Assembly: GCF_000521485.1 (NCBI RefSeq)
Contig: NZ_BAVS01000026.1
Span: 1 to 45,412 of the forward strand
Length of the DNA stretch: 45,412 bases
Direction of reading: 5' to 3'
From: Gracilibacillus boraciitolerans JCM 21714
GTDB lineage: Bacteria > Bacillota > Bacilli > Bacillales > Amphibacillaceae
Positions 18,527-29,350 of this stretch are shown here, piece after piece. Numbering within the stretch: position 1 is the first letter of the stretch; each line of letters starts with the position of its first letter. The notes under the pieces were generated by a model. It worked only from the letters and a program-made list of their open reading frames with translations. It ran no database searches and was not told the DNA's origin. The position numbers and the translations under genes are program-made.

Positions 18527-19018
18527 CTATAGTATATTTTCAATCTTTACGCAAGATGGATTTGTAATAATATTTATAAAAATACATCCACTAGCATATT
18601 CTCCTGAAAGTTCCTCTTTTGGAATACCTTCCCCCTCATCTTGTATTACAATCTCCAATGTACTTTTGTGTTCTGTAACTTTTAAGCAAATCGACGTGAT
18701 CTGATCTGAGTGTTTATGAGCATTATCTAACAGGTTAATGAATACTTGTTGCATAGGTGCTGTGTCAATAAATACGTTTGAATTTTCTGGACAATTCACA
18801 TCTATCGATATGTTTTTGTTATCAAAAGCTGGCTTCATGCGCCTAATTACCGTTTGAATTATACTATCTAGCGCCACCCATTCCTGATTAATTACAAAAT
18901 TATTCTGATCTACTTTTGCTAAATCAAATAAGTTTTTGATTAAAATAGAGAGCTACTCTGCTTCATCTTTAATAGCACTATACTTTAGCATATCCTCTTT
19001 ACTGATTTCGCGACGTTA
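18527..19018 (-). pseudogene. Remnant of a sensor histidine kinase (sporulation-kinase-like)
   Basis: The minus strand encodes part of a HisKA tail (KNLFDLAKVDQNNF) and an HATPase domain with N box QVFINLLDNAHKHS and G1 DEGEGIPKEELS. The conserved F and G2 boxes are missing: after KEEL the sequence runs into an unrelated tail. The 5' portion, including the sensor and phospho-acceptor His, is absent, and an in-frame TAG interrupts the reading just before LSILIKN. Both ends are deleted; the upstream end abuts the permease remnant at ~19020. Confidence 0.8.
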
Positions 19019-19021
19019 TCA

Positions 19022-20050
19022 ATGGCTTTTTCCATGGTGATTAATCAAAGTTTAGTTGCAAGGACTTTTGGTACTTATACTCTACAATTATTCGATATCA
19101 GCCAAAACAGTATGTGGGTACCAATATTAGGTGTTGGTTTACTTATTTTTGCTTTTATAGTGAATATCTCTGATAATAGATTTATTCAATCGTTCACTTC
19201 TGTCATCTCATTATTGAAAATTATAGAATTATTAGTCTTTGCAGGAGTAGGACTTATTATAGCTAACTTCTCTTTGCAACCGGCTGAAAGCTCAGGTCAA
19301 TCACCTGAGACTACCGTTACTAGTTTTATTGCGGCCATTGCATTAACCATACTATCATTTAAAGCTTTTACAACGCTCACCAATCAAGGGGGGGAGGAAA
19401 TTGAAAAACCAAAGAAAAATGTTGGTAGAGCAATCTTATTTTCTATTTTAATTAGTTTGTTTGTCTATGTTCTGATTGCCTGGGCTGTGTCCAGTAATTT
19501 ATCGATTGATGAAATTATAGAAAAGAAAGACTTCGCTCTTGCCGCTGCTGAACCTGTATTAGGTAATCTGGGGGGGGTTGTGTTTACAGTTATTATCGCC
19601 ATAATCGCTACCATTTCAGGTATCATTGCTAGTGTGTTTGCAGTATCTTGTATGTTAGCGATGTTGACGGACATGAAATTAATCCCACATCGTCATTTCG
19701 GTATGCCTGGTAATATTCAACGCCATACACTCGTCTATACCATAGTAATTGCAATGGTTTAATCTTTTTTGATTTAAGCAGAATTGCTTCGATGGGTGCT
19801 ATTCTGTATTTAATTATGGATATGATCATCCATTAGGAATTACTTACAAAACTAAAAAGAAAAAGTAAAATCGAATCTAATAGTTGTAGGTGCTGCCTTT
19901 ACGCTTGATGGAATTATTTTAACAGCATTTGTTTGGGTGAAATTACAATCGGATCTATTAATCGTTATTGTTTCACTTATTATATTAATTATAACTTTCA
20001 TGGGAGAAAAATGGTTTGTAACAAAACTTAGATCCAATTCATGGTTTTAA
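19022..20050 (+). pseudogene. Truncated amino-acid permease (APC superfamily)
   Basis: Membrane segments of an APC transporter are readable from what would be about the fourth helix onward: VARTFGTYTLQLF, FKAFTTLTNQGG, EKPKKNVGRAILFSI and the loop LIPHRHFGMPG. The N-terminal third is missing, so the substrate-binding first helix is lost. A further frame break near 19757 separates the last helices, which continue as ASMGAILYLIMDM and later FMGEKWFVTKL. Seven-G runs at 19388 and 19570 add a Gly each. The 5' boundary coincides with that of the kinase remnant, suggesting a single deletion joined them. Confidence 0.8.
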
Positions 20051-20185
20051 AGAATCTTTGTAAATAATATTTTTTAAAAAGGCACAAAATAGTATGAATA
20101 AAAATTGCTTTATATACGAACCTGCACATATTCTGCAATTAAATCAGGTATTTTATAAATGACTAATTATTTGGAGGGATAATAA

Positions 20186-20770
20186 TTGAAAAAGTTTAAA
20201 ATGATATTAATTCTACTGTTAGCTTTCATCGTATTAGCTGCTTGTAGTGAAACAGAAGAAACCAATCCAGAAAGTGCTAAAGAATCGGAATCTAATACAG
20301 AAGAGGAAATGGATGGGATGGATCACTCTGACATGAACATGTCCGGATCTGATGAAGTACCAGAAGGCCTGCAAGAGGCTTCCAATCCAACTTATCCAGA
20401 AGGTAGTCAAGCTATTATCAAAGCTGATCATATGGAAGGTATGAATGGTGCTGAAGCAACTATTACTGGTGCATATGACACCACTGTATATACCATTTCT
20501 TATACTCCAACAAATGGCGGTCAAAAAGTGACCGATCATAAATGGGTTATTCACGAAGAGTTAGAAAATCCGAGTGATGAGCCGTTAGAAACAGGAGACG
20601 AAGCAATCGTAAATGCTGATCATATGGAAGGTATGGATGGAGCAACGGCTGAAATTGACTCAGCAACAAAAACAACTGTGTATATGGTTGATTTTGAATT
20701 AACGACTTCTGGTGAGAAGGTTACAAACCATAAATGGCTTACCGAAGATGAATTTACACCTGCTGAATAA
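20186..20770 (+). CDS. YdhK-type lipoprotein with two DUF1541 repeats
   Basis: A signal peptide ending in lipobox LAAC (cysteine near residue 20) is followed by a Glu/Asp/Met-rich stretch with MDGMDHSDMNMSG, a pattern suited to metal binding. Two repeats follow, each containing ADHMEGM(N/D)GA and a closing VT(D/N)HKW. Family role is not proven; such genes often lie beside copper-export genes, and a CopB-like fragment lies just downstream here. The start is TTG 20186, chosen because TTGGAGGGATAATAA immediately precedes it and no ATG fits. Confidence 0.85.
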   Translation: MKKFKMILILLLAFIVLAACSETEETNPESAKESESNTEEEMDGMDHSDMNMSGSDEVPEGLQEASNPTYPEGSQAIIKADHMEGMNGAEATITGAYDTTVYTISYTPTNGGQKVTDHKWVIHEELENPSDEPLETGDEAIVNADHMEGMDGATAEIDSATKTTVYMVDFELTTSGEKVTNHKWLTEDEFTPAE

Positions 20771-20812
20771 TCTTCAAAATTATTAATTAAGTAATCTTTC
20801 ATTATCCAGTCA

Positions 20813-20858
20813 AAAGGCACACCCTAACTATTAAGTCGGGTGTGCCTTCATTTTTTAA
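20813..20858 (+). terminator. Terminator after the YdhK-type gene
   Basis: AAGGCACACCC pairs with GGGTGTGCCTT around a 13-base loop, followed by CATTTTTT. Confidence 0.9.
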
Positions 20859-20960
20859 AATCATCGATCATATAACTATGTCCGCCATGCTCATCGTGAT
20901 GAGGATGACTCATATGATCTGAATCCGTTTGATGATCATGATAATTATGGGTGTTATTCC
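20848..20960 (-). pseudogene. N-terminal remnant of a copper-type P-ATPase (CopB-like)
   Basis: The minus strand reads a His-rich stretch (DHMSHPHHDEHGGHSYMIDDF, given here in part) that matches the His-rich leader of CopB-like ATPases, where HGGH is followed by a VEDFKKRF-like motif. It stops right after DDFKK. No start codon or transmembrane region is present. Short match, so identity is tentative; the YdhK neighbour fits a former copper-resistance cluster. Confidence 0.4.
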
Positions 20961-21188
20961 TTGATCAGCATGGTATCTAGCGAAAGCGTCCACTTCGACT
21001 CCTGTGGATCAGCGTGATCTGAAAATCCACTTTGTAAAGTGATCTTGTATATAAAGTTAGTTAAAGAGCACGCCCCCCCTCGCAAAACGAAGTGTGCATG
21101 CCGGAACGGTTGTTACACCTAATATTAATTTCAAAATTACTACTTAGCAAATCGAAGTTACTTCACATAATCTTCCTGCTGTGCAAAT
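20961..21188. other. Non-coding gap with short imperfect palindromes
   Basis: No gene seen. It contains GC-richer palindromic patches such as GTCCACTTCGACTCCTGTGGA and a seven-C run at 21073. It may be repeat debris; I cannot assign a function. Confidence 0.35.
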
Positions 21189-21243
21189 AAAAGCCGAACG
21201 ATAACAAATTCCTCATAGAATTCGCATCATTGTTCGGCTTTTA
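21189..21243 (-). terminator. Terminator after the large surface-protein gene
   Basis: AAAAGCCGAACGAT pairs with ATTGTTCGGCTTTT around a longer loop; T-rich on the outgoing minus-strand side. Confidence 0.8.
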
Positions 21244-21286
21244 CTTATATCAAATCACTTTCGTCTCAGTCTCTTTCCTTCCTTAA

Positions 21287-24200
21287 CTATACTGTTTTCA
21301 GCTTTCGATACATTAACAGTCCAACTCCAAGTAGTATCATCGCAAAACCTATTGCTAGAAGGTTAAACATGTTAGAAAATGTGTTAGCTAATTTTTCGCC
21401 GTTTTCATCTGAATTTGGCAGGTTTTCCTTTTCTTGGTCATCCCCCCCATTATTCAGGTCTTTGGATCCGATTTGATCGCCGGAATCAGGTTGATCTTTA
21501 GAAGTACCATCCTTACTTCCACCTTCATTAGGATCAACGGGAGCCTCTGGTGACTCTTCATCCCGACCTGGATTACCAGGCACTCCCGGCTGTCCATCCT
21601 CATCTGCGCCGTCACCAGGTACCGGAACAGGACTTTCTATTATCTCACTTTCTCCCTTAACAAACGTCCAAATATCTGATCTTACTTCACCGGTAAACTC
21701 ATCAGAAACAATTGTGTACCATGAGTAGGTATTACCCTCTTCAAGACCCGTCCAAATTACCTCGGCTGATTCACCACTTGCTACGTTTTTCACAGCACCT
21801 ATCTCATTATTTGTATAGACATTAACTGAAAAATAGTCTGTTGCCACTCGTTTTTCTGTTGGTGTTAAATCCAAATCAATCGCAAATTCATCCTTGCCCG
21901 GATATGCATCTGGATTGTAATAATTGTAGTCATCCATGTAAGGTGAATACGTATTAACCATGATGCGATTATTATCCGTATCAAAGTGAAGCAAGCGCAT
22001 ATAGCCTTGTCCGCCTTCTGGGCCTGCTTGATAATCTGCTAGCATTTGATAAACGCTTCGATCGATCGTGCCATCACCATCATCATCAATATCGTCTACT
22101 AGCATTTGACTTTCATGATAGTGACCAGAAAGTACCGCAACAACATTTTTATTTGGCAAAACAACCTCATTATACAGTTTTTCACCAAGTGGATGACGCG
22201 TTCCAGTTGCTTGCAAGTACTCATGAAAACTTAAGATCGCAATTCGATCTGGATGTTGAGCAAGCACTTCATTCATCCATGCAATTCCCTCATCTTCTAC
22301 ACCCCCCCAGCCAAGATAAACCATAATATAATCATTTCCATCGACAGAAATCAGGTCATAGTGGCCACGATTGTTTTGATAAGAACCACCGTAGTACGAT
22401 TTATTTTTAAATCGATCCGCACCGAAATACTTATAATACTCTGTGTAATCATTCGTTTTTTGTGACACATCATGATTACCAGCAAGTACACCATATCGAA
22501 TATTAGCATCATCTAACGTTTTCATGTAGTTATCTGCATTAATCCACTGATATTCCTTATCTGACTCATCAACAAGGTCTCCTGTATGGAAAACATATTG
22601 AATGTTCATTTCCTCTTGCTGTTCAGCAATCCACTTTGTTTGTTGATCAAAAATATATGGATAACTTTCAGAATAATATTGCGTATCCGTCATCCAAACA
22701 AATGTATAATCATAATCAGTTGAACTATTAGGTATCTCGTCCTGCACGAGAACATTCACCTGATAATCTTTTACAAAATCTGTAACAGTTACTGTTCCTT
22801 TTAACTCAAAGTCGTCTGTTTCAGCAACGTGGTAATCTATAATTTCCCATTTATTTGCTGTGTGATTCCATGCATACATCGTTACTTTCCGACCTGGAAG
22901 TGAGTTACCATTCCACACAAGTTCAACGATATCTTCTTCGTCCACCTCACTGTCAACGGTCACATCAAACCGATGATACGGAAATTGTGTAGACGAATCA
23001 GTAATCATATATTCTTTATCTAATGTGGAGGTTAATGAAATATCATCTTCTGTAAACATGGTCTCCCCCACTTGGTACCTGCGTGTCGGGTGGCTCGATG
23101 TCTGATGCATTACTAAATGATTTTACTCGATCAACATCATTTGGCGTATACTGGTAGCCTTGATAAAACGTCACATCCACCGCATCATTTGTAGGGTCAA
23201 GAACATTCACCTTAAGAATAGGATCACCATTAATAGGTTGACTGGCATCCGTGTCAGATACTGGCTTGTCTGGATTTTCATTTACAACAGAGAAAGTTAC
23301 AACCTTTGTCGCTTGATTTCCGACTTTATCCGTTGCTTCTAGTTTCAACTCATGGCTACCACTAGTAAGCTTTCCTGATGAAGTCGCATAAGGTATATCA
23401 ATTTCTTTACCATCTAGCAAAACACGGCTTGACTCTATACCAGCAATAGCATCGGTAAACGTTGCATTGATTTCAAATACCCCCCCTTTGTATTCTTTCC
23501 CTTCTTCTACATTTGTACTAACTGCAGGTGCCGTGTTATCAATGAATACATTCGCTTCGATTGACTCGTCAAGATCACGAACATTAATTGTATGCTCTCC
23601 ATCTGCAACAGCTGTTGTATCCCACTTATATGCAATGGATGTTGCCTGTTGATCTGAAATTGTAAAAATAAAATCTTCTGCTACACGGTACGTACCTTCA
23701 TCACCCATATCATAAACGGTAGTAGGGTCTGCGTGATTGACATCTCTAATCTCTGTTCCATTCGACAGTACAAGACGCACATTTCGGAGATTATAATCAT
23801 CTCTATTTTCACCTGGATCTCCTTCCCAGGAAGTCGCTTTATTTCCTGCACGGATCGTGATCGTATTATCACCAATGTCTAATTGTTCTGGCTCAATTTT
23901 AACGGTAATAGTTTCCCATTGCGCAATCCAATCATCAAAAATATGGATGACAGAATCACCAATAGTTACTCCATTCTGAAAGTACGTATTGATCCCACTC
24001 ACTTCAAAAGCAAGATATGGTGAATGTTCGATAGATTGGTATAGATCTGTGCTAAGTTCGGCACCGTCAATCGAAAGACGAACATCTTCTGGAGCATCAT
24101 CCTTCGATGTACCTTTGATTACCTGCTCCCCCCGCTAATAATTTGTCCTTCATCGACATTCAATCGCAAACTAGAAACATCTAATGAGTTAGTTATTTTA

Positions 24201-26619
24201 ATTTTGTGTACGTCACTTGTTGTTTTGTTTATCCCATCAGATGCGACAAAGTAATATTCCACATACTCTTTGGCTATAATTTCTGGCGAATAAATGATAT
24301 GGTGGAACAACATATCATCATAACCTGCTTCAAGTAATGCCATTTGATAGTCTGTTTCGTCATCAGTACGGTAATAGACTTGAACTGTTTTTACTTCTAA
24401 ATCGTCCTTTGCGTCTGCTTTTAATTGGATGTTATCTGTTTGATTAACCTCTGTTTGCTCCGTCATATTTTCAATGGCTGGAGCTACATTATCATTAGGT
24501 ACTGTGACCGTTTCACTTGGAACCTGGAATGACTCGACGCTTCCCGGTGTTGCAGCAGTAAGCCCTGCGCTTACCTTCTCCATCATGTTGGATCCATCAA
24601 CTGGATACTTGTATAAAATTCCCTTATCTGCATGTGTGTCATCTTGTGTTTCTACATCATTGTAATAAGCAATTGACAGCTCCCGGCCGACATTGCTCGC
24701 TACAATAAGTCCGCGCATACTGCCATTGGCCATTCCAGCACTATAAATACGGACAATGTCCTTGTTATCTACTAAACTAGTGCCATAATTAGCATTAAAG
24801 TCTTCCACTGTTTGGTTATCATTTTGCCCATTGATAATCCAAAAAATGAGTGTTTCCTTTGATGGGATAACTACATCATCCGGAACTGATGGCCAGATAA
24901 CATCACTCTCAGGATCAGAACCGTAGCGGTATTGGATTTTATAATCGTTAAAGTTAATCGGCTTGTTTGTGTTGTTATAAATTTCGATAAACTCATACCC
25001 ATCTGCAGAACCAACGTTAGCCGAATCCGGTACGACTTCGGTCACTAGTAGTTCTGGCACTTGATCATCATTGCTTTCTTCCTGCCTGACTTTGATCGTG
25101 TATTCTTCTGTTTTACTAACATTGGTGCCATCAGTTGCTTCAATATAATAGGTCATTGTCGATTTCACGTAGAATCCTGGAATTTCTACTGAATAGGAGT
25201 GAGTATCACTTGCAGTAGGACTCATCGCTAATGCAGTAAATGTTTCATCCTCTTCTCCTTTGACAAAAAGGGTAGCTGTAGGCACAGCAAGATTATCTAC
25301 AATCGTTGCATCGATCGTAATCGAAGAAAGAGCTTCTACTTCTGCTACTGGAGTATGAGTAATCTCAGGTGCCTTTGTATCTTCTTCTATCTCCGGTTGG
25401 TTCATAACTTCTATTGATTTATCTGGTGCAGGATACGTTACCCTATGATTTGGATCAGTTACCGTAACATAATAACTCATTTGGTCTGCTACTATGTCAT
25501 TGGCCGATATCACCGCTTGATATGCGTCCCCCCCTTCCTGCTTAGTCATTACTAACTGGTTGTATGTATCTTCATCGATTGTTTTATAGAAAACTTTTGC
25601 ATCAAGATCATTGTGATCATCTGTAATTTTCGCTTCGATTGTAACATCTTTACCTGCCTCTATCTTATGCAAGTGTTGATGATCGATCACTGGTTCGGCA
25701 TTTTCCGGTACATCCACTACTTGTGCTGGCAATTGTTCTTCTTTTATCGAACCAGGGCTTGGGTCTGTGACAGTTTGATATGTTTTCATCTCTGTGCCAC
25801 TAGTTGGGTGCGTATATTCGACTACCCTGCCACTAGAAATATCTTCTGGTAAGTAGTTCACCGACACCATTTCATTCTCTTTATTCTTTACAACCACACC
25901 ACGATTACCACTGTTATAAAATTCTGCACCATCATATTCGACGACATCTTGAGCCGTTAGCGAAGCTTGATAATAGTTATTAAAATCATCTAAGGACTTG
26001 TTTGCATTATTTCGCCAAAATACAAGTGTTTGACTAGGCTGAACTGTTACTGGATCGAATACAAATGGTACATCTGGATTACCACTTCCATCTGTATAAC
26101 GAAGGGCTATAGTATAATGATCTACAATAATCGGTTGATTCGAATTGTTATACACCTCAAAGTATTCATAGTCATCTGCCCCCCCATCATTATTAGGCAT
26201 AATCTCTGTAATAAGTAGTTGAGGAAGTAAGTTATAATCTACTTCTGCTTTTTCATCAGCTTCTTTGGAATTTTCCTCGTTCACACTACCTGTAGTAGCC
26301 TCTTGATCTGAAGCAGGTTCATCCTTGGTAACTTGCTCTATAGAATTCTCTTCTAGTTCTGGTGTGGAATCTTCTACACCTGGATTAGTTATGTTAGATT
26401 CTTGTTGATGTGTTGTTGATGTTTCTAGTGTGTCCTTCTTTTCGATTGGAATTTCATTGGCTTCTTCTTGAACAATAGACTCATCTGTACGATTGTTAGA
26501 TTCCTCAGCCTGGACCGAATTGACGGGAAGATCGGAGCAATGTCTAGCAGTAGTAAAGAAAAAATCAATAACAGCGACACATGTTTCAGTTTCTTTTTCT
26601 TAATGGCTTGTTTTTTCAT
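21287..26619 (-). CDS. Giant cell-surface protein: two lamin-tail domains, Ig-like repeats, calcineurin-type metallophosphatase, C-terminal anchor (three frame breaks)
   Basis: Read across three breaks, one ~1775-residue protein. Order: signal peptide (MKKQAIKKKKLKHVSLLLI); Glu/Thr-rich linker; lamin-tail domain 1 (LLITEIMPNNDG, DDYEYFEVYNNS); Ig-like repeats; lamin-tail domain 2 (LLVTEVVPDSANV, GYEFIEIYNNTNKP); more Ig-like repeats; metallophosphatase (WMTDTQYYSE, FHTGDLVDE, AGNHDVS, LSGHYHES); Asp/Gly/Pro-rich spacer; then LPNSD, a hydrophobic helix and YRKLKTV, an anchor resembling a sortase signal. Likely role: wall-attached phosphoesterase for extracellular phosphate or nucleotide scavenging (inference). 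Breaks: one C lost near 26527 (TTCCCG for TTCCCCG), six instead of four C at 24128-24133, five instead of four C at 23046-23050. GGAGGTTCAA precedes ATG 26619. Pseudogenisation cannot be excluded. Confidence 0.82.
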
Positions 26620-26868
26620 TTGAACCTCCTATTAATTTAGTCAACTTAATTGTAAGGTTCATAGATTAACTATCTGTTAATCTATTGTAAATAAATATTA
26701 ATTGATTGAAATCTTGTCTATTAATTTGTTTTTAGTATTAAATAGCGAAGAGTCAGTTATTTGCAAATTCTATATCTACTCTTCATCTGGGACAATTTCA
26801 AAAAAAGAAAAATAAATAATATTTTATCTGTTCATTTCAATTAAATAAACAAGTTATAATTTACCATT
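26620..26868. other. Non-coding AT-rich gap upstream of the surface-protein gene
   Basis: No gene seen. It should hold the promoter of the surface-protein gene (minus strand), but I could not fix a convincing -35/-10 pair. Confidence 0.4.
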
Positions 26869-26901
26869 AAAAAAGTGGTGGAAACTAATCCGCCACTTTT
26901 T
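26869..26901 (-). terminator. Terminator after topB
   Basis: AAAAAGTGGTGGA pairs with TCCGCCACTTTTT (one G-U pair), right after the topB stop, with A/T runs on both sides. Confidence 0.85.
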
Positions 26902-26902
26902 A

Positions 26903-28145
26903 TCACTTATTTTTTAATTTCGCTAAAGCATCTGCCAATGCTGTATTGGTGAAATCGTCATCCTGCTTATTCAAATACTTGTTTACATCACGCTTTGTGG
27001 CATTATTTTTGCCTTGTTTATCTTTCCGTTTCTGAAAAGTTGACAGTTTTTCATGATAGCCACATACACAGGAGAATGTCTGTCCGTCTCCTTGCCCACG
27101 TAATTCCATTCGTTTATGACAGTTTGGACAGCGTGCATTTGTTTTTTTGGCGATTGGTTTTCGTTCTCCGCAGTCCCGATCCTGACAAACAAGCATACGG
27201 CCTTTTTTACCATTGACTTCTAACATTAACTTTCCGCACTGCGGACATTTTTGTGCCTGTCATATTATCATGCTTATATTTAGCATCACTTGTTTTTACC
27301 TGATGGACAACTTGTTTGGTATACCCTTTTATTTCGCTGATTAAAGCTGTTTTCTTCAATTGTCCCTGTGCGTGTGCGATTTGATTAAGTTTTTTCTCCC
27401 ACTCTGCTGTTAATAAAGGGGGGGAACGCAAATCGGAAGGAACAAGCTCTAATAATTGTTTACCTTTTGATGTTAAGTAAAGATATTTCCCCTTCTTCTC
27501 CATATAGAATGTATTAAAAAGTTTTTCAATAATATCAGCGCGAGTGGCTACGGTGCCGAGGCCGCCTGTCTGTTGCAATGTTTTACTCGCGTGCTTTTCG
27601 TCTTGTTGTAAAAATTTCGTTGGGTTCTCCATCGCTTGCAGCAAGGTACCCTCTGTCAATCGCTCTGGCGGCTTCGTCTCCCCCCTCCACAAGTGTTAAT
27701 TTCGGATGGTTCCACTTATGATTTTCAGAAATATTGGAGATTTTTTGTTCATCGGTTTCTTCTTCATCATGATCGTAAACAACTTTGAAGCCGGGATCGA
27801 TTATATTTCTTCCGCTTGCGGTAAATGTTTCTCCTGCTATCTCTGCTGTTAATTGAATATGTTCGAATTGAAAGGCTGGCAATAATACAGCTAAAAATCG
27901 TTTGATCACTAAATCATAGATTTTTTGTTCCTGATCAGATAGCTTCGTTAAATATACATGCTCCTCTGTCGGAATAATCGCATGGTGATCGGAAACTTTG
28001 TTATTATCAACAAACGACTTATTTGCTTTTATTGGCTGTTTTTTTATTTTATTTGCAATAGTTGCATATGGCCCCACTCCACAACTTGCGACTCTTTCTT
28101 TTAAGGTTGGCACAATATCGGTTGAAATATATTTAGAGTCTGTTC
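26903..28145 (-). pseudogene. topB: topB, 3' part: DNA topoisomerase III C-terminal two thirds, separated by the inserted element
   Basis: From the junction the product reads TDSKYISTDIVPTLKERV, DHHAIIPTEE, TEGTLLQAMENPTKFL, LGTVATRADIIEKLFNTFY and TAEWEKKLNQIA, all typical of topoisomerase III, then zinc-ribbon modules (CPQCGKL, CQDRDCGERK, CPNCHKRM). The N-terminal TOPRIM part and catalytic tyrosine lie at 40037-40972, 11.9 kb away. Further breaks: six instead of four C at 27670-27675, and five instead of four A near 27250, both likely sequence errors. A seven-base run at 27418 gives RSPPLL for RSPLL. A TTG inside the element could start a peptide here but no ribosome site precedes it. Confidence 0.92.
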
Positions 28146-28188
28146 TGTATCTACAGGGAATTGTACACAATTAATTTTTGAGCATAAT
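28146..28188 (+). repeat. Left end of the element: terminal inverted repeat and subterminal repeat
   Basis: TGTATCTACAG at the boundary mirrors the right end. At 28162-28188 a 27-base segment runs from TGTACACAATT to TTGAGCATAAT and is repeated, inverted, at 39924-39951. A further TTGTACATAA lies at 28241-28250. Confidence 0.65.
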
Positions 28189-28310
28189 AGATTGATAAAT
28201 CCTATTATATCAATATCTTTTCATTATTTACAATTCTAAATTGTACATAAATCTATTAAATGGTATAGTTATTAGGAAAATTAAGAGATTAATAGTGGTG
28301 AAGGGTACAT

Positions 28311-29344
28311 ATGAAAAGTAATAATGTGGTTAACTTTGATCACAGTGGTTACATTAAATTTATTGTTCGGTCAGTTTGGTCTCAAATTGGTAGAAATAAA
28401 GACGGCAGCCCGGCTGAAAAGGAATTTGCTATTATTGCAGTAAAAAACAAACGAAATAATAAGTACATAATTCATCCTTTAACAGATTTTATTTTTTATA
28501 AGTGGAAATATAGCTCTTTTAATACAATGAAATCTCATGCCTATAATCTAGTAAAGTTTCTAAACTTTATCATTGAAAATATGACCTATTATAATCTTTC
28601 TTCTTTAACCGAGTTAAACTTGGAACATGGTAGTGAATTTTTGAATGATCTAACCTACAATCAAGTTCCCCCCCGAAGTACGGTCCAAAAAATAGAACGA
28701 ACCATTACGGAATTCTATATCTATTTGGCAAAAAGAAAATTCATCAATATCGAAATGAATACATTTGATAAAAAAACAAAGCCTTACAATAAAAATGAAA
28801 CTTACTATGTCTCTCCTTTCCATGATGTTAGCTACCTTGGTGACAAAAAGAATAATATTTTGCATACCATACCCGATGAATACATTTTATATTTCTTAGA
28901 AATGGCATTTCAATCCAAAAGTGTAATTGCATTAGGAGTGTATATGCAATTTTGGAGGATTAAGAGTTGGTGAAATTGTTAACTTACGACGAATGGATGT
29001 AAATACGCTTGGTCCTTATGGCGAAAATGGATTAGTACTCAACATAGAAAGTCGAACACTTAGAACCGACCTTTCTGAATTGCGAATATATCATACCTAA
29101 AGACTACCTGTTATTTTCAATAGATAAGGAATTAGAGAGATTGATTGAGTCTATAAAATCAACGGAATTTGAGGCAATACGAGAAAGGGATTCCTCTTTG
29201 TTGTTAAAGGTTTTATTTATTTTAGATCAAGCAGCCTTTGAGTTAGGAAAAGATTATATAGAAACATTTTTTGACCTACAAAAATTGAAGATTTCTTTAA
29301 TTGAGATACAAGATAATTTATTAGAACCCCCAATAAAAGGATGA
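28311..29344 (+). CDS. TnpA-like tyrosine recombinase, frameshifted, catalytic C-terminal motif not seen
   Basis: Residues ~1-200 look like an integrase SAM-like core-binding domain (MKSHAYNLVKFLNFIIENM; RSTVQKIERTITEFYIYLAK). Box I follows as FGGLRVGEIVNLRRMDV, containing the catalytic Arg, but it is reached only after a +1 shift (four instead of three T at 28953). A second break near 29080 leads to YIIPKDYLLFSIDKELERL and a tail ending LLEPPIKG (stop 29342). No HxxR block or catalytic tyrosine is recognisable in that tail, so the gene may have an internal deletion or be non-catalytic. ATG 28311 follows GAAGGG. First of three genes in tandem. Confidence 0.7.
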
Positions 29345-29350
29345 TGGGCA

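Noticed and set aside
26983-27216. Alternative frames across the topB zinc-ribbon region on both strands
   Set aside because: The topB frame with its CxxC motifs explains the region.
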